Notes: generated from the letters alone by a model not told the origin. Positions 26,633 through 35,546 are shown, numbered from the stretch's first letter. The stretch is 64,000 bases of DNA from CBDFLT01 sp965249225 (GCA_965249225.1 CBDFLT010000009.1:310001-374000); one strand, 5' to 3'. Made by a program: numbers and translations.

Positions 26633-26641
26633 CTGGTAACA
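26633..26641 (+). promoter_or_regulatory. possible extended -10 promoter of the MetF-like gene
   Basis: TGGTAACAT reads as an extended -10 (TGn-TAACAT). The same ten bases CTGGTAACAT, again followed by GGTTG one base later, stand before the aldo/keto reductase gene near 39657. TAACAT is also the -10 of the SRP RNA promoter. Confidence 0.3.
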
Positions 26642-26682
26642 TCGGTTGGCGATCCGAACCTCATGCTCTGGACCTGACCGAG

Positions 26683-27549
26683 TTGACCAGGGTTACCGAC
26701 AAGTACGCCCAACGCAAAGGCTCCACCGTATTCCTCTGCGACTTTTCGTCCCCAAGGGGTGCGGACCCATGTCTTCTGGAGCCTGTCAGATACCTGGACG
26801 CCGACTTCATCTCCGTCTCGTATAACCCCGGGAAATTCGTCACCGCCAACTCCGCCATGGCCGCGGCGTGGATTAGGCAAAACACCGGCAAGGAAGTGGT
26901 GTTCAGCCTGGCGACGCGGGACATGAACAGGCTGGCGCTGCAGAGCCTGCTGTTGGGCGCGGAGGTCCTGGGGCTCGAAAACGTCCTTGTGCTCAAGGGC
27001 GACGATTTCACGGCCAAGCAATTGACGTCGGTCAAGGCCGTCCACGACTTCACCCCCACCGGACTTCTGGAATCAGTAAGTTCCCTCAACGAGGGCCTCG
27101 ACTACCGCGGCCTGACTCTGCGGTCCCCGACGGGGTTTTGCGTAGGGGCGTCCATCGACCTGGGAAAAGGCATAGAGAGGGAGGTTTCGCTCACTCGAAG
27201 GAAGGTAGAAGCGGGCGCCCAGTTCTTCGTCATGCAGACCGTTTTCGACCCAGGACCGCCTAAAGAATTCCTGGGTCGGTACGCGGAGCGATACGGTGAA
27301 GAGCTAGCCGCACCGGTTTTCTGTGGAGTCCAGGTGATGGCCAAGGACAGCCTGGTCTTCGGCGACGTGCCACAGTGGATCGAGGACGACCTCGCAAAGG
27401 ATAGACCTGGGCAGGAAATCGCCCTCCAGCTACTGGGAGATTTTACCGAGGCGGGCTTCGAGTCCATATACCTGGTACCGCCGATTATCAGGAAGGGAGG
27501 CCGTGACTACGAGGCGGCACAGGCCGTCTTGGAGGCGTTCAGAAAGTAG
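26683..27549 (+). CDS. methylenetetrahydrofolate reductase family protein
   Basis: A 288-residue TIM-barrel protein of the MTHFR family, which uses FAD and NAD(P)H to reduce methylene-tetrahydrofolate. Family-like segments are the VVFSLATRDMNRLALQSLLL strand-helix, LENVLVLKGDDFT and the late AGAQFFVMQTVFDP. It is shorter and more divergent than E. coli MetF. The only plausible start is TTG 26683, without a visible ribosome binding site. No methionine synthase gene is nearby. Confidence 0.8.
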   Translation: MTRVTDKYAQRKGSTVFLCDFSSPRGADPCLLEPVRYLDADFISVSYNPGKFVTANSAMAAAWIRQNTGKEVVFSLATRDMNRLALQSLLLGAEVLGLENVLVLKGDDFTAKQLTSVKAVHDFTPTGLLESVSSLNEGLDYRGLTLRSPTGFCVGASIDLGKGIEREVSLTRRKVEAGAQFFVMQTVFDPGPPKEFLGRYAERYGEELAAPVFCGVQVMAKDSLVFGDVPQWIEDDLAKDRPGQEIALQLLGDFTEAGFESIYLVPPIIRKGGRDYEAAQAVLEAFRK

Positions 27550-27570
27550 GGGTGGGACTTCCCCCTTAGC

Positions 27571-28440
27571 TCAGGCGCTCATCGCGGCTGCGTGCTGCTC
27601 ATCGGCGTGGTAGGAGCTGCGAACCAGCGGCCCCGAGGCCACGTGGCGAAATCCCAAAGCCTCACCCTCGCGGGCCAAGCCCTCGAAGTCCTGGGGCGTA
27701 TACCATTTCACCAGCGGCGTGTGCTTTTCCGACGGACGGAGATACTGGCCGATGGTCAGAAGATCGCAGTCCACCGCGCGGAGGTCGCGCATGGTGTCGA
27801 TGATCTCGTCCCAAGTCTCACCGAGGCCCACCATCATGCCCGACTTCGTCACGGCCGTGCCGTCGAGCTCCTTGGTCCTGGCCAATAACTCCAATGACTG
27901 CTCGTAGTCGCCCTTGGGACGGACGCGAGGGAACACGCTGCGGACCGTCTCGATGTTGTGATTGAGGGTGTCGGGTTTTTCCCTCATTACGGTTGCCAGC
28001 GCGTCCCAGTTACCGCAGAAGTCGGGAATCAGGACCTCGACTTTGCACTCAGGGAGCCTCTTGCGAATCTGACGGATGCATTGCGCGAAAACGAAGGCCC
28101 CGCCGTCGGGGATTTCGTCGCGGTTAACCGAGGTGATGACGGCATACTTGAGCCCCATGAGCTCCACCGTCTCGGCCAACCGCACGGGTTCCCGCAGGTC
28201 CAGTCCAGTGGGCCTGCCGGTTGTTACCGCGCAGTATGTGCAGGCCCTGGTACAGATGTCCCCCAGGATCATAAAGGTCGCGGTCCGCCGTTCCCAGCAG
28301 TCTCCGATATTGGGGCAACGCGCCTCCTCACACACCGTGTGGAGCTGGTGGCCGCGCAGGATGTCCATCAACTGAATATAGTTGGGACCGCCCGGCGCCC
28401 GTACCTTCAACCACTCCGGAAGCCTTCTCTTGACCGCCAT
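27571..28440 (-). CDS. lipA: lipoyl synthase
   Basis: A 289-residue radical-SAM enzyme inserting two sulfurs into octanoyl-lipoyl domains. Both iron-sulfur motifs are present: the auxiliary-cluster cysteines in CEEARCPNIGDCWE and the radical-SAM CTRACTYC. The conserved RSSYHADEQ end carries the serine that ligates the auxiliary cluster. Length is normal. lipB is not next to it. Confidence 0.96.
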   Translation of the reverse strand: MAVKRRLPEWLKVRAPGGPNYIQLMDILRGHQLHTVCEEARCPNIGDCWERRTATFMILGDICTRACTYCAVTTGRPTGLDLREPVRLAETVELMGLKYAVITSVNRDEIPDGGAFVFAQCIRQIRKRLPECKVEVLIPDFCGNWDALATVMREKPDTLNHNIETVRSVFPRVRPKGDYEQSLELLARTKELDGTAVTKSGMMVGLGETWDEIIDTMRDLRAVDCDLLTIGQYLRPSEKHTPLVKWYTPQDFEGLAREGEALGFRHVASGPLVRSSYHADEQHAAAMSA

Positions 28441-28605
28441 CCATCCTCCTCAAGGGCAATCTAGCCTCCCATAATACCAGATTCCTCCTTCAGAATCCGC
28501 TGAGAAACAGCCCATCAGACCGCCGCGTCCAGGTCTGTATACCTCCGCCTCCGGGCCGCATCGACGTGTGCTATAGTGGGGCCACTTCCAACTGGGATTC
28601 CAGAC

Positions 28606-29925
28606 ATGAATCGGGCAGGGCCGCCGACGTACGTACAGGCGCAAAAGAGGCGCGCTAGTCAACAGGAGGAGTTCGCTCGCCTCAAGCTAGAAGGCATGGG
28701 ACCCCTGGGTGACACCTATGCCTATCTGGACGGCAAGGAAATCAATGTGTTCGGCGGTCTCCCAGGGGAAGAGGTCGTAGCCAGGGTTGTGCGCTATACG
28801 CGGAGGCGCAAAGAGCGGGCATCGGCTATAGTAACCGAGGTGCTCAGCCCTTCGCCTCACAGGGTGGAGCCGCCGTGCCCCTATTTCGGGCCATGCTCGG
28901 GATGCCAGTGGCAGCACATCCAATACTCTCACCAGCTCGAGCTGAAGAGGAAAGCCATCGAGGATCAACTCCGCCTCTTTGACAATCTCAAGTCGGTCTC
29001 GGTCTCTGATACGATCCCCTGCTCCCAGCCCTTCGACTACCGGAACCATGCTCGATTCATGGTGAAAGCCGGTGGCACTCCCGGCTTCGTCAACCGGATA
29101 ACCCGCCGGTTCGTCGAGATCGACCGGTGCATGCTTATGCACCCCTGGATCAACAATGCGCTGAGCCGGCTCAAGGCCAGGTGCAAGGAAACGACCCAGC
29201 TAGCGATACGCTACGGTGTAAACACTGGGGACTACCTCATCCAGCCGCGCCTCGAAAACACGGAGGTCCCCTTGAGCACGGGACAGACCCATTATCGCGA
29301 GAGGCTGCTGGACCACACGTTCAACATAGCATCGCCGTCTTTCTTTCAGGTCAATACCACACAGGCTGAAACGCTCACCCTGCTGATTCGCGACAGGCTG
29401 GAGCTTACCGGCATAGAGACGCTGGTAGATGCGTATGCGGGAGTGGGCACCTTTTCCGCATTACTGGCACCCTACGTGCGCCAGGTGACGGCCATCGAAG
29501 AGTCGGCGGCGGCGGTCCAAGACGCGGCGGCCAACACTCAAGACCTGGACAACGTGGAGTTTCGTCAGGGAAAGACGGAGGAGGTGCTGGACACCCTGGA
29601 TCAGACGCCGGACGTCGTGATCCTCGACCCGCCGGGGAGGGGGTGTCACCCCGGTGCGCTGGGATCACTTATCAGGCTGATGCCTAAAAAGGTCGTGTAC
29701 GTTTCCTGTAACGCCGAGGCTCTCGCCAGAGATTTAGACATCTTGGTTCGCGGCGGGTATCGCGTGGATTCGGTGGAGCCCGTAGACATGTTTCCACAGA
29801 CTCACCATGTGGAGTGCGTGGCGAACCTTGTCGCCGACGGACGACCGGAAGCCAGCGGCAATAATGTGAAATGGGACGGCAAGCAAGTGAACTACGCCGA
29901 AGAGCCTGGCAGGCCCGCAGGCTAG
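28606..29925 (+). CDS. 23S rRNA/tRNA uracil-C5 methyltransferase (TrmA/RlmD family)
   Basis: About 439 residues. An N-terminal TRAM-like domain (LEGMGPLGDTYAYLDGKEI, FGGLPGEEVVARV) is followed by an Fe-S motif (CPYFGPCSGCQWQHI), the SAM pocket VDAYAGVGTFSALLAP and the catalytic cysteine in VYVSCNAEALARDL. The family methylates uracil C5 in rRNA (U747 or U1939) or tRNA (U54). Which site is used cannot be told. A TATAGT box lies about 29 bases before the ATG; a GTG at 28576 is an alternative start. Confidence 0.9.
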   Translation: MNRAGPPTYVQAQKRRASQQEEFARLKLEGMGPLGDTYAYLDGKEINVFGGLPGEEVVARVVRYTRRRKERASAIVTEVLSPSPHRVEPPCPYFGPCSGCQWQHIQYSHQLELKRKAIEDQLRLFDNLKSVSVSDTIPCSQPFDYRNHARFMVKAGGTPGFVNRITRRFVEIDRCMLMHPWINNALSRLKARCKETTQLAIRYGVNTGDYLIQPRLENTEVPLSTGQTHYRERLLDHTFNIASPSFFQVNTTQAETLTLLIRDRLELTGIETLVDAYAGVGTFSALLAPYVRQVTAIEESAAAVQDAAANTQDLDNVEFRQGKTEEVLDTLDQTPDVVILDPPGRGCHPGALGSLIRLMPKKVVYVSCNAEALARDLDILVRGGYRVDSVEPVDMFPQTHHVECVANLVADGRPEASGNNVKWDGKQVNYAEEPGRPAG

Positions 29926-29944
29926 ATACTCCCAGGTCCTCGTC

Positions 29945-30613
29945 TTGAAACGCAGCAAAGACAAGCGACTGGTGCTGGCTTCGGGTTCGCCGCGCAGGCG
30001 CGAGCTAATGGCGGCGTTGAATGCGCCGGTGAAGATTGTGCCACCGCGTAATGTGGATGAGCGGCCGGTCAAAGGCGAAGCGCCGGAAGACCTGGTGACT
30101 CGCCTATCTTTGGACAAGGCGCAGAAGGTGGCCGACCAGGTGGGCTCAAGTATCGTACTGGGGGCGGATACGGCCGTCGTGCTTGACGGACACATCTTCG
30201 GCAAGCCCTCGGACCATGATGAGGCCACCTGGATGCTCGACCAGCTTCGAGGCCGCACCCACCGAGTGATCACCGCGGTCACGGGCCTCGATGCGGAGAC
30301 ATTCAGCCGACTCACCCTAACCAATTCCACCGACGTCACTATGAGGCCGTATTCCGACGACGAAGTAGCCGAGTACGTTGCATCGGGCGAGCCCATGGAC
30401 AAGGCAGGAGCCTACGCCATCCAGGACCCGGCCTTTCACCCTACGGAGTCGGTGCGCGGCTGCTACCTGAATGTGGTCGGTCTGCCGCTGTGCGAGGTGG
30501 TGCCTCTGCTGAAACGTATGGGGTATGGCGCACGTTTGAGGCGAGGGTGGCAGCCCCCAGAACAGTGCAACGACTGTCCCCTCCGGCGAGGTTGGGGGGT
30601 GGTAGAGGCATGA
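29945..30613 (+). CDS. maf: Maf family nucleoside triphosphate pyrophosphatase
   Basis: A 222-residue Maf protein with the start LVLASGSPRRRELMAALNAP, SIVLGADTAVV, and the late AYAIQDPAFHPTESVRGCYL and NVVGLPLCEVVPLLKRMG. It hydrolyses non-canonical or surplus NTPs to NMPs. TTG start. A tail of about 25 basic residues extends past the usual end. Its stop overlaps the ATG of the TatA/B-like gene (ATGA), coupling the two. Confidence 0.92.
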   Translation: MKRSKDKRLVLASGSPRRRELMAALNAPVKIVPPRNVDERPVKGEAPEDLVTRLSLDKAQKVADQVGSSIVLGADTAVVLDGHIFGKPSDHDEATWMLDQLRGRTHRVITAVTGLDAETFSRLTLTNSTDVTMRPYSDDEVAEYVASGEPMDKAGAYAIQDPAFHPTESVRGCYLNVVGLPLCEVVPLLKRMGYGARLRRGWQPPEQCNDCPLRRGWGVVEA

Positions 30614-30975
30614 GCATCCTGGGGATGGGCACATTCGAGATTCTGGTCGTGCTCCTGGTCGCGTTCATCTTCCTGGGGCCCACAAAGATGGTGGATGCCG
30701 GACGAACGATGGGAAAGGCGATCAGGGAGCTCAGGAAAATGGCTGCCGAGCTTCCCCAGGTGGTCATCAACGAAGAGACCCTCGGTTACGGCGAAGGGCC
30801 GGCCGCCCGTCATCACGGACGGCGAGAGGCCAACACCTCTACCGACGAGGAGAAGGCGCCCTCCCAAAACCAGGACCTGGCATCAGACGAAAGCGGCCCC
30901 GTCGCCTTTGAGCCCGCGGTCAAGCCTGAGGCTGAAGACGAGAAAACTCCTACAGACCACGGGGAACGAACATGA
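30610..30975 (+). CDS. TatA/TatB-like twin-arginine translocase subunit
   Basis: A 121-residue protein: one N-terminal transmembrane helix (FEILVVLLVAFIFLGPTKM), the short hinge and amphipathic helix (AGRTMGKAIRELRKMAAELP), then a long acidic, disordered tail (EAEDEKTPTDHG). The length and its place before tatC suggest the TatB role, while TatA is probably the convergent 68-residue protein at 31839. Start ATG overlaps maf; the end overlaps the tatC start by four bases. Confidence 0.85.
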   Translation: MSILGMGTFEILVVLLVAFIFLGPTKMVDAGRTMGKAIRELRKMAAELPQVVINEETLGYGEGPAARHHGRREANTSTDEEKAPSQNQDLASDESGPVAFEPAVKPEAEDEKTPTDHGERT

Positions 30976-31742
30976 GGGACCGGCGGATTCCCATCGGCGA
31001 GCACCTGTCGGAGCTGCGCAGGCGGGTTATATGGTCTGTCGTGGTGGTGCTGGCCTTCACAGGGGCGGCGTTCGCGTTCCACGGCCAGATCCTGCGTCTG
31101 CTGATGGAGCCGGCCGAGCAGTTCACGGACATCCCGAATCAGGGGCCCGTCTTCACGGAGCTGACCGAGTTCATCGGAATCGCGATGAAGGCCTCACTCA
31201 TGGTCGGCTTCTTCGCGTCGCTTCCCTTCGTGCTGTACCAGGGAGTGATGTTCGTGGCGCCGGGGCTGACCCCACAGGAGCGGCGCTACCTGTTCGCGCT
31301 GCTTCCTCTGAGCGTTCTGGTTTTCCTGGTCGGCGCCGCCTTCGGATACTTGATACTCTTTCCGCCAGCAGTCAATTTCCTGCTTAGCTTTGGCAGCGAC
31401 ATCGCCACGCCGCTAATCCGCATCGGGAACTACGTCAACCTGATACTGGCCCTCATATTCTGGATGGGGATAGTGTTCGAGACCCCCCTCGTGATGTTCT
31501 TCCTGTCCCTGATCGGCGTGGTCACGCCGGCGTTCCTGGCAGGGCAGCGAAAGTACGCCGTCGTCGTGGCGTTCATCCTCGGGGCCATGATTACGCCAAC
31601 ATTCGACCCCATTAACCAGACTCTGGTGGCGATCCCGATAATCGTCCTGTACGAGTTAGGCATCTGGCTGGCCAAGCTCGCCAGGAGAGGACGCAAGAAG
31701 ACATCACCGCAGCTAGAGCTGGAGGACGCTGGCGGGCGCTGA
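30972..31742 (+). CDS. tatC: twin-arginine translocase subunit TatC
   Basis: A 256-residue membrane protein with six predicted helices. The start IPIGEHLSELRRRVIWSVVV is the TatC signature that contacts the twin-arginine signal. Later conserved parts are FFASLPFVLYQGVMFVAPGL and AVVVAFILGAMITPTFDPIN. It forms the receptor complex with TatB for export of folded proteins. The ATG overlaps the upstream stop. Confidence 0.95.
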   Translation: MRDRRIPIGEHLSELRRRVIWSVVVVLAFTGAAFAFHGQILRLLMEPAEQFTDIPNQGPVFTELTEFIGIAMKASLMVGFFASLPFVLYQGVMFVAPGLTPQERRYLFALLPLSVLVFLVGAAFGYLILFPPAVNFLLSFGSDIATPLIRIGNYVNLILALIFWMGIVFETPLVMFFLSLIGVVTPAFLAGQRKYAVVVAFILGAMITPTFDPINQTLVAIPIIVLYELGIWLAKLARRGRKKTSPQLELEDAGGR

Positions 31743-31776
31743 GGCCATTGTACGCTGAAGGTAGCGTAGGGGCCTG

Positions 31777-31810
31777 CAAAAAAGGACCCCTGACTGGTGT
31801 CAGAGGTCCT
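31777..31810 (-). terminator. Rho-independent terminator after tatA
   Basis: Read on the minus strand, AGGACC(T)CTGAC and GTCAG(G)GGTCCT form a stem of 11 pairs with one mismatch around a short loop, directly followed by TTTTTT. It lies 28 bases beyond the tatA stop. On the plus strand, after tatC, there is no T-run. Confidence 0.8.
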
Positions 31811-31838
31811 TATGCGTATTAGTCGATTTTCGTTAGAG

Positions 31839-32045
31839 CTAAGGAATCGAGTTCTGCTTCTCCTTGACCTCTGAGTTCTCCGGCTCCGGCGACCCGGTTT
31901 TATCAGATGCGGCCTTGCGGAACTCACGTATCGCCTTACCCATTGCACCACCCACCTCAGGCAATCTCCCAACGCCGAAGATGATCAGCACGACGACAAG
32001 GATTAGAACCACCTCTAGTGGACCGAACCCTCGGGTAAACGGCAT
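31839..32045 (-). CDS. tatA: twin-arginine translocase subunit TatA
   Basis: A 68-residue protein with a single N-terminal membrane helix (LEVVLILVVVLIIFGVGRLP), the hinge GRLPEVGGAMGKAIREFRKA and a short charged tail: the normal TatA size. It converges on tatC rather than standing in the same operon, so its expression is separately controlled. A terminator follows it. Confidence 0.92.
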   Translation of the reverse strand: MPFTRGFGPLEVVLILVVVLIIFGVGRLPEVGGAMGKAIREFRKAASDKTGSPEPENSEVKEKQNSIP

Positions 32046-32146
32046 CGCGGCCCCCTGCGATCTACGGGATATTACGCCCGAATCATAACCGGTGAGATGG
32101 GGCCAGTCAATGGGCCGTCGGACCAGGCCATCCAGGGAACGGGGTG

Positions 32147-32791
32147 CTAGACCCTCCGGACCACGCCAACGACCCGCCCGCGAACGGCTACCTTGTCTGC
32201 GGGGACCAGGATAGGTTGCATCGTGCTGTTGGCGGGCTGCAGCCGCACCGTGTCACCTTCCAGGTAGAAGCGCTTGAGGGTGACCTCCTGGTCGTCCGTA
32301 AGCCAGGCTGCAACCATGTCCCCATTGCTCGGCCGGCTGACCGGCTCCATCAGAACGAGGTCGCCGTCGGTCACCAGGGCGTCGATCATAGAATCGCCCT
32401 TGACCCGTAACCCATATACGTTCTGTTTTCCCTTGGTCAGATACGAAGGCAGCTCGACGGTCTCCATTTCGTCGGGCCGCCACGAATCCGAGGGAGGAAC
32501 GGGCAGCGGCGAACCCGCCGCGATGTTGCCCACCACCGGCACCTGAATGAAATCCGCCCTTGCGGCGTACCGCTGGCCGTTAACGAGCTCAATTCCCCGC
32601 GACACGTCTGGCAAACGCTTCAAGTAGCCTTCCCGCTGTAGGATACGGAGATTGTAGTCGACCACAGAGGTGGAGCTGATCTCGCACCCTGTCTGCATGT
32701 CACGAACGGTTGGGGGAAAGTGATACTCGTCAATAAACTGACGAATGAACTTCAGTATTTTCTCCTGTTTTGGTGAAAGTCGTTTGGCCAT
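32147..32791 (-). CDS. lexA: LexA repressor
   Basis: A 214-residue S24 peptidase-repressor. The N-terminal winged helix (KQEKILKFIRQFIDEYHFPP, then a recognition-helix region) binds the SOS box. The self-cleavage bond Ala92-Gly93 is in NIAAGSPLPV, the catalytic Ser134 in KGDSMID and Lys173 in EVTLKRF. I use the ATG of MAKRL, which has GGGGGTG upstream; a GTG two codons earlier is possible. A LexA-type box lies between its promoter and the start, so it should repress itself. Confidence 0.95.
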   Translation of the reverse strand: MAKRLSPKQEKILKFIRQFIDEYHFPPTVRDMQTGCEISSTSVVDYNLRILQREGYLKRLPDVSRGIELVNGQRYAARADFIQVPVVGNIAAGSPLPVPPSDSWRPDEMETVELPSYLTKGKQNVYGLRVKGDSMIDALVTDGDLVLMEPVSRPSNGDMVAAWLTDDQEVTLKRFYLEGDTVRLQPANSTMQPILVPADKVAVRGRVVGVVRRV

Positions 32792-32828
32792 CAACACACC
32801 CCCGGCGCCCGAGGACTAGAACGAAATG

Positions 32829-32842
32829 AGGACTTATGTTCT
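32829..32842. promoter_or_regulatory. LexA operator at the lexA promoter
   Basis: AGGACTTATGTTCT, or AGAACATAAGTCCT on the lexA strand, matches AGAAC-N4-GTTCT with one mismatch. It lies just past the -10 box, over the expected transcript start, as for autorepression. Confidence 0.7.
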
Positions 32843-32847
32843 GGACT

Positions 32848-32876
32848 AATCTAGCACGTAAGATCTAAGGTGTCAA
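32848..32876 (-). promoter_or_regulatory. sigma70-like promoter of lexA
   Basis: On the minus strand a perfect TTGACA is followed after 17 bases by TAGATT. The LexA box begins about five bases downstream of the -10. Confidence 0.7.
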
Positions 32877-32925
32877 GCGGATTGTGGTCTTAAACTAGGG
32901 AAGTGATAGACCTAGCCCAGGATCC

Positions 32926-32946
32926 AGAGTGTGGGTGAAACACTCT
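32926..32946. repeat. hairpin downstream of rpsT, 7-bp stem
   Basis: AGAGTGT and ACACTCT are separated by seven bases, between rpsT and the lexA promoter. No T-run is present on either side; it could still slow or end transcription of rpsT. Confidence 0.4.
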
Positions 32947-32952
32947 TAGAAT

Positions 32953-33018
32953 GGCGGTCTGCAAAGGCGAGGCCGCCGATTCCGAACGGTGTAGCGTTGC
33001 CTATCGAGCCAGACCGCC
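32953..33018. repeat. 9-bp inverted repeat directly after rpsT
   Basis: GGCGGTCTG (32953-32961) and CAGACCGCC (33010-33018) are perfect complements enclosing 48 bases. The right arm ends two bases from the rpsT stop codon, so the folded RNA would cap the 3' end of the rpsT message. Confidence 0.45.
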
Positions 33019-33019
33019 G

Positions 33020-33283
33020 CTAGGGTTGGCGGCTCTTGGCGGCGTGCAACTGCTTCTCGATCCTCGACTTGCGTCGGGCGGCGTTGTTCGGATGGATAGC
33101 GCCCTTCTGCGCCGCCTTGTCCAGGGCGACTACCACATCCCTGACGGCCCCTTCCGCCTCATCCAGCTCGTTCGACTGGATGGACGTTCGCGCCTTGGCT
33201 ATAAAGGTCTTGGCTCTTGTCCTGATGGGCGCATTCCGTATGCGATTGCGCTCCGCCACTCGTCTCGACTTTTTACTTGGCAA
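33020..33283 (-). CDS. rpsT: 30S ribosomal protein S20
   Basis: An 87-residue, very basic, helical protein with the S20 start (MPSKKSRRVAERNRIRNAPI) and the KGAIHPNNAARRKSRIEKQL end. It binds 16S rRNA in the body of the small subunit. TTG start after GGAGG. It stands on its own, between rel and lexA on the same strand. Confidence 0.93.
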   Translation of the reverse strand: MPSKKSRRVAERNRIRNAPIRTRAKTFIAKARTSIQSNELDEAEGAVRDVVVALDKAAQKGAIHPNNAARRKSRIEKQLHAAKSRQP

Positions 33284-33371
33284 TTTCTGTCAGTCCTCCA
33301 GTCCCTATGGTCGATGGCAAACGGTCAATCCAAAGAAGCGGCACCAGGTCCACCGCGGCGACGGGCATGGG

Positions 33372-35546
33372 TCAGGTGCTGACTCTCGCCGCTCCCATAA
33401 CACCCTTGACGCCTTCAAGCTTGGCGAACAGGCGGCTCAGCTGGTCTATTCCGTTTGTGTAAACCGTTAGCGTAATCACACTGACCTCATCGTGCTCCTC
33501 CGAGACACACGAGGCGATGTTGACCTTCTCTCCGGAAACCAGAGAGGTGATGTCTCGCAGTAGCCCCACGCGGTCCAGGGCTTCTAGGCGAATCCTGACG
33601 GGGTAAAGTGTCTGGGACTCCCCCCAACCCACCTCGATCAACCGTTCGGTCTCGGATTCAGCCAGGATATTGGGACAGCTCGTGTTGTGCACCGTGACGC
33701 CCCGGCTACGAGTGATGTATCCGATTATGGAGTCGCCGCGGATGGGATTGCAACACTTAGCCATCCTGGTGAGGAGATCTCCGACGCCCAGCACCTCAGC
33801 TCCCACCACGGGGCTTCTGATCGGGACGCTGACCGGCTGCTCCTCCTGAGGCTTGACTTCCTGCGAGGAGAGCTTGTTGGCGACCTGGGCCACCGTCACC
33901 GAGCCGTTGCCCAGAGCCGCGAAGAAATCATCCACCGTTCCAATATTCATTAGGTTGGCGACTTCCAGGTCATCGAGCGCGGTGGTTAGACGTCGAAGCT
34001 GCTTGTTGAGGATGTCGCGGCCTCTCAGGACATGGGTCGACCGCTCCAGGCGATTGAACCACTGGCGAATTTTGGCGCGTGCCGAGCCTGTATGTACATA
34101 CCCCAGGTTGGGGTTCAGCCAGTCGAGGCTGGGGCCACGAGTGGTCTTGCTGTTCAATATCTGGACCGTGTCGCCGTTCGTAAGCTGGTAGGCCAGCGGC
34201 ACGAGTTTGCCGTTGACCTTCGCGCCGATACACCGGTGGCCGATGTCGGTGTGAATCCTGTATGCGAAGTCCAGAGGGGTCGCGCCTGCGGGTAGCTCTT
34301 TGACCTCCCCCTTGGGGGTATACACGAAGACCTGGTTGTCGAAGATATCCGTCTTGAACGACTCGACAAACTCTTCGGCTCCGCTTACATCGCGCTGCCA
34401 CTCGAGGAGCTGTCGCAACCACGTCATTTTCTCCTCGAACTGGACGTCGGTGGAGCGCCCTTCCTTATAGAGCCAATGGGCGGCAACTCCATATTCGGCG
34501 ACACGGTGCATCTCTTGCGTCTTGACCTGCACCTCGACCGGCGACGCGCCCTCGCACAGGACAATAGTGTGCAAAGACTGGTAGAGGTTGTCTTTGGAGT
34601 TGGCGATGTAGTCGTCGAACTGGGAGGGAATAGGGTGCCACTTGGAGTGTATAACGCCCAGGGCGGCGTAGCAGTCCCTGACTTCGTCAACAAGGACGCG
34701 GAGGGCGAACAAGTCGTAGATTTGGCCGAATTCCAGATTCTGATCAGCATACTTCCGCATCTTCTTGTGGATACTGTAGATGTGTTTTGGACGCCCGGTA
34801 ACCTCCGCACTGATGCCGGCGCTGTCCAGCTCCTTCTGCAGGGTTTCCCTGACCTGCTCGACGTACGCCTCCCGCTCACCTCGTTTGGCCGCCAGGAGCT
34901 TGGAGATCTCCCTGTAGGCGTCGGGGTTGACATGCTGAAACGCCAGGTCCTCCAACAACCACTTAATCTCCCATATTCCCAAGCGGTGGGCCAACGGCGC
35001 GTATATATCCAGCGTCTCCTGGGCGTATGCGACTCTGCGCTCGGGCGGCAGAGGGTGCAGCGTTCGCATGTTGTGGAGCCGGTCGGCCAGCTTGATGAGC
35101 ACGACCCTGATGTCCTCGGCCATGGACATCAGCATCTTTCTCAGGGTCTCGGCGTGGGCCAGGTCGTCTGCAGAGCCGAGCCGCAGCCCCGTCCCGAGCT
35201 CCTCAGACATTAATTCCGTTTTCGTGAGTTTCGTGACGCCATCAACCAGCTTGGCGACCTCCGTCCCAAACCTGTCCTCGATCTCCTCATACTCAACGTC
35301 GCAGTCCTCCATCACGTCGTGAAGGAGAGCGGCCGCCAACGCCGTGGGGTCCAGACGCAAGTCGGCCAGATAAAGCGCGGTCTCCAGCGGGTGCTGGATA
35401 AATGGCTCTCCTGACAGCCGCATCTGGCCATCATGGGCCTTCTGGGCAAACTTAAAGGCCTCGTCGATGAGGCCCAACTTGTCCTGGGGGATGTAATTCC
35501 GAGCTTTGGCTAGCAGAGTTTCCACTAACTCAAAACCTCTCACCAC
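33372..35546 (-). CDS. rel: bifunctional (p)ppGpp synthetase/hydrolase (RelA/SpoT)
   Basis: A 724-residue Rel protein. The N-terminal hydrolase domain keeps its HD motif (ALLHDVMEDC) and the ED pair; the synthetase domain has YSIHKKMRKY and FDDYIANSKDNLYQSLHT. These are followed by the TGS domain (VFVYTPKGEVKELPAGATPL), a helical/zinc-finger part (MAKCCNPIRGD, VTVHNTSCPN) and a C-terminal ACT domain. Both active sites look intact, as expected for the single long Rel of many bacteria. It makes and degrades the stringent alarmone. Confidence 0.96.
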   Translation of the reverse strand: MVRGFELVETLLAKARNYIPQDKLGLIDEAFKFAQKAHDGQMRLSGEPFIQHPLETALYLADLRLDPTALAAALLHDVMEDCDVEYEEIEDRFGTEVAKLVDGVTKLTKTELMSEELGTGLRLGSADDLAHAETLRKMLMSMAEDIRVVLIKLADRLHNMRTLHPLPPERRVAYAQETLDIYAPLAHRLGIWEIKWLLEDLAFQHVNPDAYREISKLLAAKRGEREAYVEQVRETLQKELDSAGISAEVTGRPKHIYSIHKKMRKYADQNLEFGQIYDLFALRVLVDEVRDCYAALGVIHSKWHPIPSQFDDYIANSKDNLYQSLHTIVLCEGASPVEVQVKTQEMHRVAEYGVAAHWLYKEGRSTDVQFEEKMTWLRQLLEWQRDVSGAEEFVESFKTDIFDNQVFVYTPKGEVKELPAGATPLDFAYRIHTDIGHRCIGAKVNGKLVPLAYQLTNGDTVQILNSKTTRGPSLDWLNPNLGYVHTGSARAKIRQWFNRLERSTHVLRGRDILNKQLRRLTTALDDLEVANLMNIGTVDDFFAALGNGSVTVAQVANKLSSQEVKPQEEQPVSVPIRSPVVGAEVLGVGDLLTRMAKCCNPIRGDSIIGYITRSRGVTVHNTSCPNILAESETERLIEVGWGESQTLYPVRIRLEALDRVGLLRDITSLVSGEKVNIASCVSEEHDEVSVITLTVYTNGIDQLSRLFAKLEGVKGVMGAARVST

